DNA of 64,000 nt from Trichoplax sp. H2 (GCA_003344405.1 NOWV01000076.1:186001-250000), one strand, 5' to 3'; positions 50,604 through 62,997 are shown, counted from the stretch's first letter. The notes: generated from the sequence alone by a model not told the origin. Program-made: numbers and translations.

Positions 50604-52302
50604 GATGGTCTGGTCTGTACCGTACATTGTACGCTAAGTCTAACTTACTATAAATGGGGATATAACGGTCAGTGATACTTTCATTATTTATGGACTTAAG
50701 AGCAAGTTTAACTTTCTAACTTTACCACATTGAGATCTTTCAGAATCTCTCCATCAACCTAATATATCATTCTATTATAGCTTTACTGTATTTTTAAAGA
50801 AAGTCGAAAGTGATAAAATGTTATGGTACACACTGTACTGTACTGTCTGATGTATAATTTCAATGGCACCCTGAAAAGATAGAATGGTGGAAGTTCAATC
50901 AGGCCCAAACTACATCAATTCTATATATTAGTTGTATCTGTGGAGATATCCTTCTACGGGTATATATAAATATTAATTATTATGCAGCAATTTTAACGGA
51001 ATACAACTTTCATTTTTGAACGAAGGAATGCCATCGAAAAATAATCAGACTTGTAGATACTTTCATGCCATACCGTGCTAGTCTACTGTGTACGATATGA
51101 AATTGTCTATGGTTGATTTTTTCCTATTTTGAACCGGGTATACCCATACTGTGGTAACAGACTTTAAACAAAACTACTCACTCACTAACATACTGCACTT
51201 TTATCAAGGCCCACCATCGGCATAGCTTCAATTAATTTACTCTTAATGAACAAATTAATATGGCACTACAATATCGGATATTTACCCTAGTCATGTTCTA
51301 GTGAACTATTGTATATTGACCATTATTGACCACCACTCCTTTTGGAACAGTTCACAATCGACAGCAAGTTGTGAACACTGTGTTTAGCGAAAATGAATGA
51401 TTGTTTCTACCCTATTGCCATTATTGACAAGAATGGATACCTTCCATTTTTCAAGAAAGTTAAAATAGTGATGCAAAATTCTTTTTCATGAATAGAAGCT
51501 CGCTAGTGTACTGTATAATACAATCCTATTAACAATTATCAACAATACACTAGGATAGAAGATTGGTGCTGTATCCGTACAATTGAATCAATATCGCCAT
51601 ACAATATCCAATAAAAGTGGATTATCCGTTCTAAAAATATTTCAATGGTCAACAATAACAGATACCTTTTATTTCCATCAATGTCAAAATACTAATCGTA
51701 AACTCTTTTGATAAACTCTCGATGCTCTCTAGTCCAGTGTACAATATGAGTACAATCCTATATTAACCCGATTCAGCATGATAAACTACGAGTGCCAGTA
51801 GAATTGGATGAATGTGGTCAATAGTCGTCCTACTACATATGAAGAAGTATTTCTCAATGCATCGTCTTTGTCATGAAAAGATGGAAATAGGGCATTGAAG
51901 AGTGCTTATGTTAGTAATAGAATGCCATTTTTGGAGTCGTCAATGAAAAGACGTAGTTTACATTGTCTAACAGTCACTACCAAAGGCTGAATAAAGAACA
52001 AAATCAATCATACCGCACTTTGACAAAATCGATTATTGTCGACAGAAATCGGCATAAAGTATAGCGGTCTCAGTACTGTAGTATTTTCCATATTAATTAA
52101 TTAGTATCGTGCACAGAGTGGATAGCAACATCAATTTGAAAGCTATCGATATCATTCGATCGATGAAAGGGACAGCAAGATTGGTTTTAAAGTACAGCAC
52201 TGTACATATATGACGGTGTAATTTGATGTTATCGGATATCGTTACTAATTTTATATAATTTTAGAACATGATTTCACTTCTTCGTTACTCTAACGACTGA
52301 CA

Positions 52303-54513
52303 ATGGATGAAGGAAACGGGAAACACACACAAAATATACCATCTCAATCCTTATTTACTCTACAAGCTCTACCGGAAGAAACGCTACGAATTATTATTAC
52401 TCATTTGAATGGCAGTACTGTTGCCAAATTGGCTCGACTATCGCAATATTTCTATACAGTGATTTCCAATGATTTGACGTGGAAACAAGTTATACAACAA
52501 GAGTTAACGAATCAACCACAATTAATCGATGGAGAGAGTTATTATCATTTCTATAAACGACATTATCTTGGAATTCAAAAAACAATGAATTCAGGTGGAA
52601 TAGATTCATCTGAAACATGCAAGCAAAATATCCATGAGCAACACGATGATGATAGCCACGCTAAAAAACATTATTATCAACCACGTACATCATGGGTATA
52701 TATTGACCAATTTCATCCCTATAAACAGTATGAATTAATCGAAAATGACCTACCATCAAGGAACTGCAATTATTATTACTTCAAATTTTTCTTTTTGAAC
52801 GCGGCCAGAAATAATTTAGAAGTCTGGGCTAATAAATTATACCAACAAATCAGTCGATATTTACAACAACAGCAAGTTGAAAATATTTATTTGCAATCGT
52901 TATACGTTGCTACACGCGAAAATTCTTGCCACTTTATTCGTCAATTTTTATATATGTATATTCAATACCATGATAATGAATGCCCTCCACTCTTTGCTAC
53001 CTTGGCTAAAAATCATACACCGATTGTATGGAAAATATTTTATTGTATTTCATTAGATAGTCATTTAATAAGTGCACTATCTGAATTTTTTAACTTACTA
53101 CCACTGTATCAAGCTGTCATCAACAAAGATTTGAATAATATTCAATTTTTACTTCATTGTAATCATGATCTAACTCATCTTTGGTCATCTGTATCATTTT
53201 GTATTATTTATTACATTTCGTTATGTGGCAATATATCAACTATCGAGTATGTTCTATCCAATTATCAAAATTTCTTTGAGAAACAGGAAGCCAATAATAG
53301 TCATGGGCAAACTGGTAGTTGTAATACTACCGACTTTGAAAGCAAATGGGAAAGAGAAATGATTAGAGCTGCCGTTGATAGGAATGGTTGTGAGTTTCTT
53401 AAGATTTTACGCAAAATGTCAACCATTCATTTTATATTTAAACATTATTATTCCATCGCTTTATGGCATGCGATTTATCGCACGCTCGTTAATCCAACAT
53501 CTTATCCAAATTTTTGGCAGTATATTACGCTAGAGTGTAATGATTTGAACACTTTTACTGTAGTTAGAAAGTCAAATCGTGATGACAAAAGAGGTGTTGA
53601 ATTGATATTTAGAGCATGTTATAAATTAATGGAAGATTACGACAGCTGGAAAGAGAAAGATGAAATTGTTTATGCTTTAACTGGACTTGTGAATGACAAC
53701 TGTCCGCAAACGAATACATATGATTTATGGGCAACAGTATTCCAACAACTATTACCTGATTTAGCAGAACTTGATAATCCCTTATGTCGCGAATATGACG
53801 ATTATTACTTTTGCCATGATATATACAACTTGATTACTCTTATTAAGGATAAGCAAATAACCCCTCCAGAGTTATTTCGTAAATTAAGAATTATCGAATC
53901 GAAAAATGAAATTTCGAAATGCTTATCATTGTATTATAGTCTTAATAAGTTACATCATGAACAATCGATAGCCGATTGGATAAGAGGAACCTCAGGATAC
54001 CGATTCGAGGAGTTAACACTGCGAGTGGGAAAGTTATACTTGAAAGATTTCGATTTTGATCAATGGCTACTTTGTGGTGTAAATAGATTAATCAAGAAGA
54101 TAAGACCGGACGATATTCTATGCAATAACATTCTTCGGCATAAAATTGAAGTTATTGCTCAGTGCTATTTTGATCTATATTTATCTTATGGTTTTAATGT
54201 CAATAAATTAAGCAATCACCAACAAGCATCAGTGCAAGAAAATCTACCTAGTATTGCCATATACGATTCTAAGTATCTAGATATGCCAGCTTTACATTAC
54301 GCTTGTAAATTAGCCACACCATTATGGGTAAAAACTCTTCTAATTGCCGGTGCGGATCGCCAATTAACAAATAATCAAGACAAGCTACCAATCGATTTTT
54401 GCCGAGAGCATTACAAGCAATATAATGTAGTAAACATGAAAATCACTGTAGACCTGTTAACACATTATACATCTTGCCCTCGAAGGACTAAGGAAGGTAT
54501 AATAGTTCAGTGA
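52303..54513 (+). CDS. F-box protein with ankyrin-like repeats (paralogue 1)
   Basis: Single exon, 736 residues. The F-box is at about residues 20-66: LQALPEETLRIIITHLNGS, then LARLSQYFYTVISNDLTWK. It is followed by LTNQPQLIDGESYYHFYKRH and YLG. The middle is helical and low in similarity to anything I recognise, with degenerate ankyrin-like units (around 260-300). A clearer ankyrin repeat is near 660-700 (PALHYACKLATPLWVKTLL then IAGADRQLTNN). F-box proteins recruit substrates to SCF ubiquitin ligases through SKP1; ankyrin repeats would bind the target. Start context is GACAATGG. The same architecture and shared motifs (PQL.....Y..YKR.YLG, AGADR, DLL..Y..CP) appear in the convergent gene at 57187-59289. 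This looks like a lineage-specific family; no one-to-one vertebrate orthologue is evident. Confidence 0.85.
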   Translation: MDEGNGKHTQNIPSQSLFTLQALPEETLRIIITHLNGSTVAKLARLSQYFYTVISNDLTWKQVIQQELTNQPQLIDGESYYHFYKRHYLGIQKTMNSGGIDSSETCKQNIHEQHDDDSHAKKHYYQPRTSWVYIDQFHPYKQYELIENDLPSRNCNYYYFKFFFLNAARNNLEVWANKLYQQISRYLQQQQVENIYLQSLYVATRENSCHFIRQFLYMYIQYHDNECPPLFATLAKNHTPIVWKIFYCISLDSHLISALSEFFNLLPLYQAVINKDLNNIQFLLHCNHDLTHLWSSVSFCIIYYISLCGNISTIEYVLSNYQNFFEKQEANNSHGQTGSCNTTDFESKWEREMIRAAVDRNGCEFLKILRKMSTIHFIFKHYYSIALWHAIYRTLVNPTSYPNFWQYITLECNDLNTFTVVRKSNRDDKRGVELIFRACYKLMEDYDSWKEKDEIVYALTGLVNDNCPQTNTYDLWATVFQQLLPDLAELDNPLCREYDDYYFCHDIYNLITLIKDKQITPPELFRKLRIIESKNEISKCLSLYYSLNKLHHEQSIADWIRGTSGYRFEELTLRVGKLYLKDFDFDQWLLCGVNRLIKKIRPDDILCNNILRHKIEVIAQCYFDLYLSYGFNVNKLSNHQQASVQENLPSIAIYDSKYLDMPALHYACKLATPLWVKTLLIAGADRQLTNNQDKLPIDFCREHYKQYNVVNMKITVDLLTHYTSCPRRTKEGIIVQ

Positions 54514-57186
54514 TATTATTGTACATCTTAACGATGCTTCCACACACACATATAACTCTCAACGATAATGGAATAACGCTTTTTATACCATCATGTTACG
54601 TCTACTTTTTTGCTATAAAACTCATAAGTAATGTCTAAGTTTCTAAGGAATAAGAGCTCACAGTTAATATACGCGTATTTATCGCTTTTTTATTTTAAGA
54701 TTAAGTTGCATAGACTGCATTTAGAAGCCATTAGCTAATTTTCGTAAGAATCGTTTTGATGATCCAATCAAACAGACTCCGAAATGATTACGCTTCGTGC
54801 AGTAATTGTGATGTCATCCAATGTTGATCTACTTGGAATATTAATATCTGCAGTGTTTTCAGCTATATTTTTGATTAATCATTCTTTATATTAATTAATT
54901 GGTTGGCATATCAGTGGTTCTGTGGGTTAGCATCTGTAAGTTATTGACGTAAAAGATAGGTAGATAGAATTGTCCACGACTATGTATATTCGAATATTGA
55001 ATAACTGTATACGTGCAATAAGTAGACTAAAATTAATTCAGTTTCTTGCTTATTGAAACGCTAGCGGTAGGGAGAAATGCAACAGTTAGAATTTGAACTC
55101 TATAATACACAAAATCGAAGTGTCGATGTTATGTTACTCATAGGAAATTATGGATCAAGAAATTATTTCTTAACGTAATTAAAAAATGTCATTGATAGAG
55201 GGAAAAAATTGAAAATATATAAAATTAAGATAAATACGTAAAATTATCGATGCAACAATGATGTCTTTATTACATATAAATTAGTACAATTTCATATTGA
55301 GCAGAAAATTTATTATCTTACTGGCGTTATTATTTGCATCAGTTTATAATGTACTTAAATAAATGATTCGTAAAGATATTGTTTAGAATACTCATAGTTA
55401 CTGGCAACTTTGACTTAATGTCTACCTTTAATATCTTTAGGTAATTTTATTGTGTCATACGAGATACTATCATGTAAATGCTGTACTTATTTTAAGACAG
55501 TAACTTTAGCCATTTTTTAACTAGATAACCTAAATAGTAACCTATACTATTGGTGCCTGGTAGAGAAACTTTTTATGTTGATATTCGAGTACAGTATATA
55601 AAATTTAATGATTGTCTAAATTCTAACTTTGTTTGATTAATGGTAATACAATTAATCAATTACAGTACGTATGACAAGACTGCCATCTGGAACTAATTCT
55701 CCAAGCTATCTAGATTGAATAGCATTGTTATAGCGTGTAAGATTATCACTTCGAGCAAATTATTGTTACGATCATAGATGAAAAGTATCAAAATCATATC
55801 TACACTAATTACTACTTTGAACTATTTCGCTTGTTAAAAAAATTTATTAGTAAAGTTATTGATAATCAAGCTATCATGTTATTGTATTCGTTAGTACATA
55901 GAATTGAAATTCCTTATAACGGAAGATCTCTGAAAGCGTAGCCATGCGCAAACATTCTTCGTCTTATTGTTCAACAAAGTAGCATCCATTTTGTAGTAAT
56001 ACGATTTAGTACTTTAGCTGCTTCCCAAAATTTATATATTTTATTCTAGTTACTCACAGCTTGTCAGTTTCATCAATTCACTTAAGATTAAGACTTTCCA
56101 TTACCTATTTTAGAAGGATATAACAGCTCTATTTCATGACTGTAAAGTGATATGTCGATGCAAATAATGCATCATGTCATAAATGTTGCATTTGTAAAAT
56201 TGAAAGAATTAATGCATTCTCAGTAAATACAGATAACATGCCAATAAAATTATTGCTATTTTACATACATTACGCATGAGTATCCTTATAAAATCGAAGC
56301 TAAGCATATTAGAAGATCTCTCTAGTTCGCAATCTTAAACATCATTTAATATCTTCTTAAAGTCGCGCTACATTAAAGAAAGAGTAATTTATCTTATCCT
56401 ATTAGTCTATAGCGTTACATGGCTACTGAGATTGGTATACTTTAGTGTTACTATCCAAGTATCAGTTAGCATAACTTTAACAAAATAGCGTTATTACGGT
56501 TTAAGCTCTTTCTTTAATATTAAAGTATATTAATTCAACAATATGAATGGCATTTAGTATTCTTATTAGTTATGCTACAGTTAAAGTTATATGAGAGTAC
56601 ATAAAATAGTATTACAGTACATGGAATCGATTGTATCAGATACAATTATAATGTAAAATTATTAGGCAAATAAGTGTCGAAATACAGTAGGTACGCGCAT
56701 AAAGTTTACAGCAGTAAGAAGAAACACTGTAGTATTATTGAATCTATAAAAGTAGTCAATTAATAATTAATGTTTTAAAACGTCAACAGAATAATAGTCT
56801 AGAAACAAAATCAATACATACTATACCAACCATTAGCTTCAAACTGAAAACGCTACAAAATGAGAATGCAATAGCAGTTTTTGACCTAATTTGGGTATTT
56901 GTATTTTTGTATGTATTTACTTAATCGATCTATTTACTCTATCTATGTACAGTACATTATTTAGTGAATCGGCTAACACACATAGAAAGGACATCACCAA
57001 CTTGGCTGAAACAAACATTACATTGAAATAAGATCCAAAATGGCATGTTGTTGTGTAGATTACATGAAAACGGTGATACAGTTGTAAGCCAGCATAATAT
57101 CCAGATAGAAGAAAAAAATGCTTACGTCAGTTAACAACAGCAAAAAGCTTGAAATTACTCCTTTCCTTTTGAATCTAGTCATCGTA
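54514..57186. other. Spacer between convergent F-box genes
   Basis: AT-rich, no gene seen on either strand. Scattered TACAGTA motifs (for example ATGTACAGTACATTA near 56945). Confidence 0.6.
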
Positions 57187-59289
57187 CTATTTCAGCCACC
57201 AAAAACTAATATTATGGTGTTTACTGCTAGGTAAAGGACAGTTGCAATAGCTGTTTAATAAATCGATTGCCACACCGTATGATTGAGCCAATTTTGGTAA
57301 CGACAGTGATCGGATATTTTCGATATGCCTGTCAGCACCGGCTGCTAAAAAAAATTGAACCCAATGTGTTTTACCCATCGTGATGGCATAGTGAGCGGCT
57401 GTTGAGCGACAACTTCTAGTGCAATCATTAATCTGATAGCCAGCATCCAGTATAGCTTCGAAATAACATTCAGTAATTTGATCTAGTCTCCTATCTAACT
57501 TCTCATCTTGAAATAAACGATGGTTCCATTCCATGTTCATAACTGACCAAAACATACAGAATAATATTTCTGATCGTTGATGCTCATCGCATCGGTTGAT
57601 TAATTCTAGAAGCACTATTAATAGATTATAAGATGTTAGTTCTAGAGCAAACCGTTTGGGGTTGAAATAATTATCCTCGATTTGGCTTAATCTATAATAG
57701 AATCCGACTGTTGTGTCGTAGTGCTGACTTGAGGAAAAGATCGACCAATCATTAAAAACATTTAATCTTAGATGGTGATCTAATCTTGAAGACTCATAGA
57801 GGAGTACGTTGGGAAGGTCAGAAATACATTGGAATGCCATTCTTAGCAACTGAGGATGTTGTAATTGTTCAACATAACGGATAGCTTTATTTCTAGCATC
57901 GCCGAGCGATGTCATCATTTTAAGAGATTCATCTCCATTTTGAGCATAATCCGAGATTAACTGTTTATAGTTAACAACTAGAGAACGAAACATGTTCATG
58001 TTGCCTATAGAAACAACGTGATCGAAGATCATTTTATAGTAATTATACTTAATCAAATCGGGAAGAAGGAAAGTTATATAATCGGAGTAGTGTGACGGTC
58101 GTGCCAATGCTTTGGCCATAGCGTGGGTAAAGGCTAAATGGTATGAATTTATTGGGTCTTCATCATAACTACACGTGGAGAATTCCTTGGTTTGATTCTG
58201 GCGTAATGTCTTTAACATGGCTACACCCATTTTATCAATGGCAATCTCAATAAACGATTGAACTCGTAAAGAAGATCGACAATGATTGTAATGGATATTG
58301 TGATCGATTAAGAATTCGCAACATTTGAAATGGCCGGCGATGGTAGCATATCTTAGTGGATCCATACCGTAAATATCTTGTTTGAAACAATTTAATTTTT
58401 GTGTCTCAACGTAATAGCGTAATTGATCGAATTTGCCTTCAACAGCAGCACGACATTCTGGCGTTAATTTCAAGCACATTAATAACGACTTTAATTGTGA
58501 TGGATAATCAACTATTTCAATTAAGATGCTATTAACACTCGATGCGTAGTTATAACTTCCTTGATTATTGTTGCCTGCAATGGCATTCATCACTTTTTCA
58601 CCAGAGTACTTTTTTAAGAAATATCGAATTATTTGACGTATGAAATTATGACGAGATTCTCGAATAGCGATATTGATAGGATAAAATTTCAAATTGAAGA
58701 AATTGACACCGGAAAATAAAGCACCACGTTCAAGTAATAATATTGCCCATACTTCATAGCCATGTTTCGCCGCATGGCATAGATACATGGATAGGATTTT
58801 GCTATCCACAGTTTGCGTATGAGTTTTAAGGTAATTACCGTAGGAGAACAGTTTTTCTAGAATGTAAGTATCCTTAGCGTAAGTGCTGTAATTACTTACG
58901 GTATTGGAATGTTGGTTATCATCATCATGATTGGAAAAATTGTCTATATTGATATCGGAAAATTGAGGATCGTCCCAATTTTTAAGGACGAATGTACAAA
59001 GCATATTATATTGACCTAAATAAGCACGCTTGTAATACATGAAATGATTTTCATCCTTGAGTAATTGGGGCTTGCAGGTTAACTCATTTTGTATCATTCG
59101 TCTCCATAAGGTATCATCACAAGTCAATTTATAAAAGGAAAGGCAAGTGTTGGCTAGCCGAGTAAGATCGCAACCTGTCAAATAGCTAGTAATATGGATA
59201 ATGACCTGTTGAGGCAAGACTGAAAAAATATTGACATCTTTCGCGATACCTTCCTTCTCCATGCTACCGTCAGAGGATGATAATTGCAT
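57187..59289 (-). CDS. F-box protein with ankyrin-like repeats (paralogue 2)
   Basis: Single exon, 700 residues from the ATG at 59289 (MQLSSSDGSMEKEG). The five codons upstream in frame lack an ATG, so I did not use 59304. The F-box lies at about residues 22-70: VLPQQVIIHITSYLTGCDL, then LANTCLSFYKLTCDDTLWRR. It is followed by ELTCKPQLLKDENHF and YYKRAYLG. Ankyrin-like units include YGMDPLRYATIAGHFKCCEF (around 300) and TAAHYAITMGKTHWVQFF with LAAGADRH near the end. The predicted role is an SCF substrate receptor. It is clearly a paralogue of the gene at 52303-54513, lying tail-to-tail with it 2.7 kb away, so an inverted duplication is likely, though the two have diverged a great deal. Confidence 0.85.
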   Translation of the reverse strand: MQLSSSDGSMEKEGIAKDVNIFSVLPQQVIIHITSYLTGCDLTRLANTCLSFYKLTCDDTLWRRMIQNELTCKPQLLKDENHFMYYKRAYLGQYNMLCTFVLKNWDDPQFSDINIDNFSNHDDDNQHSNTVSNYSTYAKDTYILEKLFSYGNYLKTHTQTVDSKILSMYLCHAAKHGYEVWAILLLERGALFSGVNFFNLKFYPINIAIRESRHNFIRQIIRYFLKKYSGEKVMNAIAGNNNQGSYNYASSVNSILIEIVDYPSQLKSLLMCLKLTPECRAAVEGKFDQLRYYVETQKLNCFKQDIYGMDPLRYATIAGHFKCCEFLIDHNIHYNHCRSSLRVQSFIEIAIDKMGVAMLKTLRQNQTKEFSTCSYDEDPINSYHLAFTHAMAKALARPSHYSDYITFLLPDLIKYNYYKMIFDHVVSIGNMNMFRSLVVNYKQLISDYAQNGDESLKMMTSLGDARNKAIRYVEQLQHPQLLRMAFQCISDLPNVLLYESSRLDHHLRLNVFNDWSIFSSSQHYDTTVGFYYRLSQIEDNYFNPKRFALELTSYNLLIVLLELINRCDEHQRSEILFCMFWSVMNMEWNHRLFQDEKLDRRLDQITECYFEAILDAGYQINDCTRSCRSTAAHYAITMGKTHWVQFFLAAGADRHIENIRSLSLPKLAQSYGVAIDLLNSYCNCPLPSSKHHNISFWWLK

Positions 59290-59400
59290 CGTAAAATGGC
59301 ACAAATCGATGTAGTAAAAACTGTTGTCACCACAATTGGCAGATTGGCACTACTACTGATATTCAAATTGTCGACAATGGCCGCTCAATATTCCCTACCA

Positions 59401-61415
59401 CTATGCCACACTGGATTGAAAAGTACTCGCAACTCTTCTCTTGATTAACTTGCGTTTTGCTCTCTTCGTTGTTGAGCTGGTCGATGTTGATGCTGAATGG
59501 ATGCTAGGAATGGACCCTTGTCCACAGTACGCTATCGCAGGGCGGTTGTCCTTCGATGAAAACGTTGTAAAGATCAATTTTTCTTACCAATGGCGGTCAT
59601 AAAGGTCGAAACTAGCGTCTAAATGTTGTACCTTAAAGGAACTTAAAGGAAATTGGGCCAGGCCTTGATCCAGTTTCAAGCTAATTTTCTTTCTGATCCA
59701 AATTGTGATCATTAATATTGGCGTTTAGTTGCCCTGCCCATTCGTGCCGACGAAGTGTGACGTCAAAGCGGTATTAAAATCTTACAGGCAATCTTGTGCA
59801 TACAATACATACAGTTCTTGCTGGTAGTTTGAGTTGCTTTCCTGTGGTCCTCCATGGCCAGTCCAGTACCAAGAGGACCTTTACTACAGTCCACCGCTGC
59901 ACCGTGTACAGTACATGCTCCACAGTACTGAGTACTGTAGATGTTTAGCATCGTCCTGTCCTACGGTCTTCCATGCAGTCCAGGACCAAGAACCGCACCG
60001 CGCCGAACCGTTGAGGGCCTCTACAGTAGACCTGTCCCGGTTCGGTTCGGTCCGGTTCTGAACCTTCCACTTTTTACACTTACAGTACATACTGTACTGT
60101 ACACTGTACTGTACACTGTAGTACTGTACTGTACACAATGCTGAACACTTACCGTACTTAGTACTGTAAAACATGTACTGTACACGGTGCAGATGTGGAC
60201 TGTACTGTGTAACTGTAGTCATAGAAACCGTACTGTACAGTACTGAGTACTGTAGATTCTCGGCAGCGTGCAATGGAAACGAGTCAAATTGACCGGCTTT
60301 CAGGCTTGCCTTTCGATGCCATTAGACCACTAACTATTTTAGGCGTTTGGTGAGCTCCCTGTATTCATGTTTCTATTCATTTTGAATACAGCATTCAGTT
60401 TTCGATTTCTGCACAATTCCAATACAAACCGACTATCCACTGGTACACTTATTATACTATCGGTTCAACCAGTACAGTATACCAGTCACGCCGTAATAGT
60501 GGTCTCCTTCTTGAAGGGTATTTACTTTTACCAAATGTACCCAATCTGAACATATAATCATGAATGAAAACGATGCAAATTGGATCCAACTTTCATCAGC
60601 TAATTCTGCTGTCGCATTATGCTTACTGTAATGTACTCGCATGTCTTCAGATTATCACGGATGCACTGATATACTACCAGTAGTTATTTACTCTAGCCAA
60701 ATTCTGATCTATTGAAGAATTGTTTATTACCTCCAATTCCATTTTCATAGACAAACCCTTAATTGGTAAATTGGTCAATTCTGAATTACTGATGCATTCT
60801 GCCTCCACGTAAATTACATCAAGAATTTTCTGTTTAGTAATCGGACACGCTTTAGTAAAATCCAATATCGGTGCTACTGTACAAGTATATTACAGATTAG
60901 GGTTGACCGAACTACACTCTCAAAATTTTAGGTAAAAGGTTTATTTAAAATCTCTAGTAGCGCGCAAGACTGCTTGCTATCCTTTACTTGGACAAAATCG
61001 TTTTATCTCATATTTAATTTATCGTAAAGCATTCTACTTCGCGTATATTTTAGATTAATCTTAATACTGATCCGCCTGGATTGAAAAGCACGTTGTTTTC
61101 TACGGTTTCAAAAAAATACTATCTTTGCTACAATTTTAGCACAATCTGGCGAATACTGTGACAAATTCCCATCGCCACACTATTAATCATCGTAGTATAT
61201 CAAGTTGCACTCTTCCTCAATATGAAGAGTGTATTGGAGATATTCCAAAGTAAATTAGATCATTCGATGTGAATTATCAAATTTAAGCAAGTGTACTGTG
61301 CAGTAACAAGCTACAGTTTACGAGTTTGACAAGGCAAGGTGGTTGCTTCGATCGAAGATCCATTAGTCTCTGCGCTACGATCGTTCTTATTGGTGAATTA
61401 GTACGGAAATTTACC
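59401..61415 (-). CDS. Exons of an unidentified gene (incomplete model)
   Basis: Three segments look like real minus-strand exons but were not joined into a complete model. (1) 61415-61322: TAG|G then 31 codons to CTC|GTAAAC, with core SPIRTIVAQRLMDLRSKQPP. (2) 60876-60731: ACAG|TA then 48 codons to GAG|GTAATA, with cores FTKACPITKQKILDVIYVEA and LPIKGLSMKMELE. (3) 59503-59401: CCTAG|C then 33 codons to TAG, rich in Ser/Thr then Lys/Arg (TTKRAKRKLIKRRVAST), which could be a C-terminal nuclear signal. Phases between 1 and 2 do not match, so exons are missing, and segment 3 may belong elsewhere. No family is recognised. The IVAQRL string recalls the E2 acyltransferase IRK.IA.RL motif, but nothing else fits that family. 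Confidence 0.35.
59848..60262. repeat. Compound repeat block with GTACAGTAC and CGGTT units
   Basis: Two diverged copies of a GTC.TCCATG.CCAGTCCAG.ACCAAG stretch (about 59848 and 59967), two of ACAGTACTGAGTACTGTAGAT (59922 and 60236), a (CGGTT)n-like run near 60038-60060, and a dense run of TACTGTACTGTACAC units at 60085-60135 and 60225-60245. It has higher GC than its flanks and lies 560-970 bp upstream of F-box gene 2. Overlapping open frames on both strands here are repeat artefacts. Confidence 0.75.
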
Positions 61416-61905
61416 CTAGTCGTCGTAAAAATGAATTGTTCTGTAAACAAAGTTATTACAGTTAGCATGTACCAAGTGAATAACTAGAGCTGAACCTTGG
61501 CTCAGTAGCAAAGTACTTGACCATCTCAATAGTATGCCACCTACCAAGGACTACTACTCAGATTTTAAGTACTCTATGCATTCACTGACAGTTCGTAAGC
61601 AAACAATCTTTCATCCAAGAAATTGTTATAGCTTCAAATGTTAGTATTTGAAATATCCGGTGCTGCTGGTAAGCGAATGCAATTACAGTACTGTTTTAGC
61701 TAAAAGGAGCAGTCAATAATTTATAAAAATATAGTGCACCGAGGTAGCCACAGCGTGATATAACCATGCACTAGTGAAGGAATTCATGTCATCTGAGATG
61801 ATTATTCAGGCAAATGAATCATTTTTTCAGTCACATCTTAAAGGCAATGGCAATCAAGGTTTAAGAGCGTTTATTTACTACAAATTTCTATTAAACAATT
61901 GTGCA

Positions 61906-62997
61906 TTAAGATTCGGCATCAACATTCACAGTCTGTAGACCTAAATAACCGCAAAAAAATAAGGTGGCAATTTAGGCTTAGATAATACTAATGCACTACA
62001 GAACAAGCTCTGATTCATGTCGTGTTACCTATGCATAAACTATCATCATGAGGTGATCATAATGAGAATCTTTTATCTCTTTACTAAATTTTAATTTTCT
62101 TACCCTTAAATGATTCCACCGGTACATGAGTCACTAGAGTGTATAACTTGTTGGCAGCATCTTCGTCTTCGTTTCTTTTTCTTGATAAACAAACGCGTAC
62201 TCTGAAGGGAACATTTCTAGTGTGATAAAGAAGTTCGACATTATCAGACTCTACTTTCCAAGAATGTTATCATGCCGAAAGAGCGTCTAATACTGCTAAG
62301 AATATAATATCCAACTTCTAAATGAAGTACGTACCTAATGCCTTTACTCCAAATATGCTTGTTTAAACCAGAGTCAACTCGAACATCGGTAGTTCCCATG
62401 GCTTTTATAGCAAATTTCTTAAGTTCTTTGATAGCACGGGGTGCTCGTTTCTTAAAACCTCTACATAATCCAAAATAATAAGCCCACTATCAATCAAGAT
62501 GAAAGTATAAGCATGTATTCGCTGGTATACTCTGTCAAAATTGAAATTCTACTGTAGTAAGGATAGATTAGCTATTGATTTGAAACTTTCTTTTCACATG
62601 ACAGTAAAGTGAAGATAGATAACGTATATGCACAAAGTTTTTCATTTAATATGGTCACGAATACGAGCTCAGCATTGTAAATTGTATCATAACAGTATAG
62701 TCAATATACAGTTCTATGCTGTATATCACTCCATTACAGAGCAGTAGGGCAGAAATTGTATCGGAGACTTTCTCTATCTATAGCAAAATGGATTTATTCA
62801 CGCAGTGGCAACATAGCACTATGTCAATCTATATAATACAGTTTAAGGAAGTCTTGTACTAGTTTTTTTCAGTTTATCGTTTTCCTATGTTGAATTGCTT
62901 ACACTCCATGCAGGCGCTTATGCAAATGAACGGTATATTCCCTAGAAACGATTTCGTCAATGGCCGAACGGCTCTTCTTGTTGGCTTTTGGCGTCAT
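61906..62997 (-). CDS. RPL31: 60S ribosomal protein L31 (eL31)
   Basis: Four coding exons join in phase to 122 residues; human RPL31 has 125. Coordinates: 62997-62903, 62460-62335, 62216-62104 and 61940-61906. Sequence landmarks: [99 protein letters not shown], ending AES. It is a large-subunit protein next to the peptide exit tunnel. All introns are GT-AG. A CACAG lies 7 nt upstream of the ATG, so the 5' UTR is probably split by an intron whose first exon was not located. GTACAGTAC clusters lie at 63225-63330. Confidence 0.97.

Larger units (their letters stand above)
50339..52302. other. Spacer between 5S rRNA and F-box gene 1
   Basis: No supported gene. Contains a GTACAGTAC cluster at about 50515-50640 with a hairpin, isolated motifs near 50835, 52070 and 52190, and otherwise AT-rich sequence. 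Confidence 0.5.

Noticed and set aside
59290-59304. Five extra N-terminal codons on F-box gene 2
   Set aside because: They begin with TTG, not ATG; the first ATG is at 59289.
59884-60273. 129-codon minus-strand open frame
   Set aside because: Product is a low-complexity translation of the GTACTGT repeat block.
60280-60360. Possible tRNA-like fold
   Set aside because: Lacks a GGTTCRA T-arm and paired acceptor ends.
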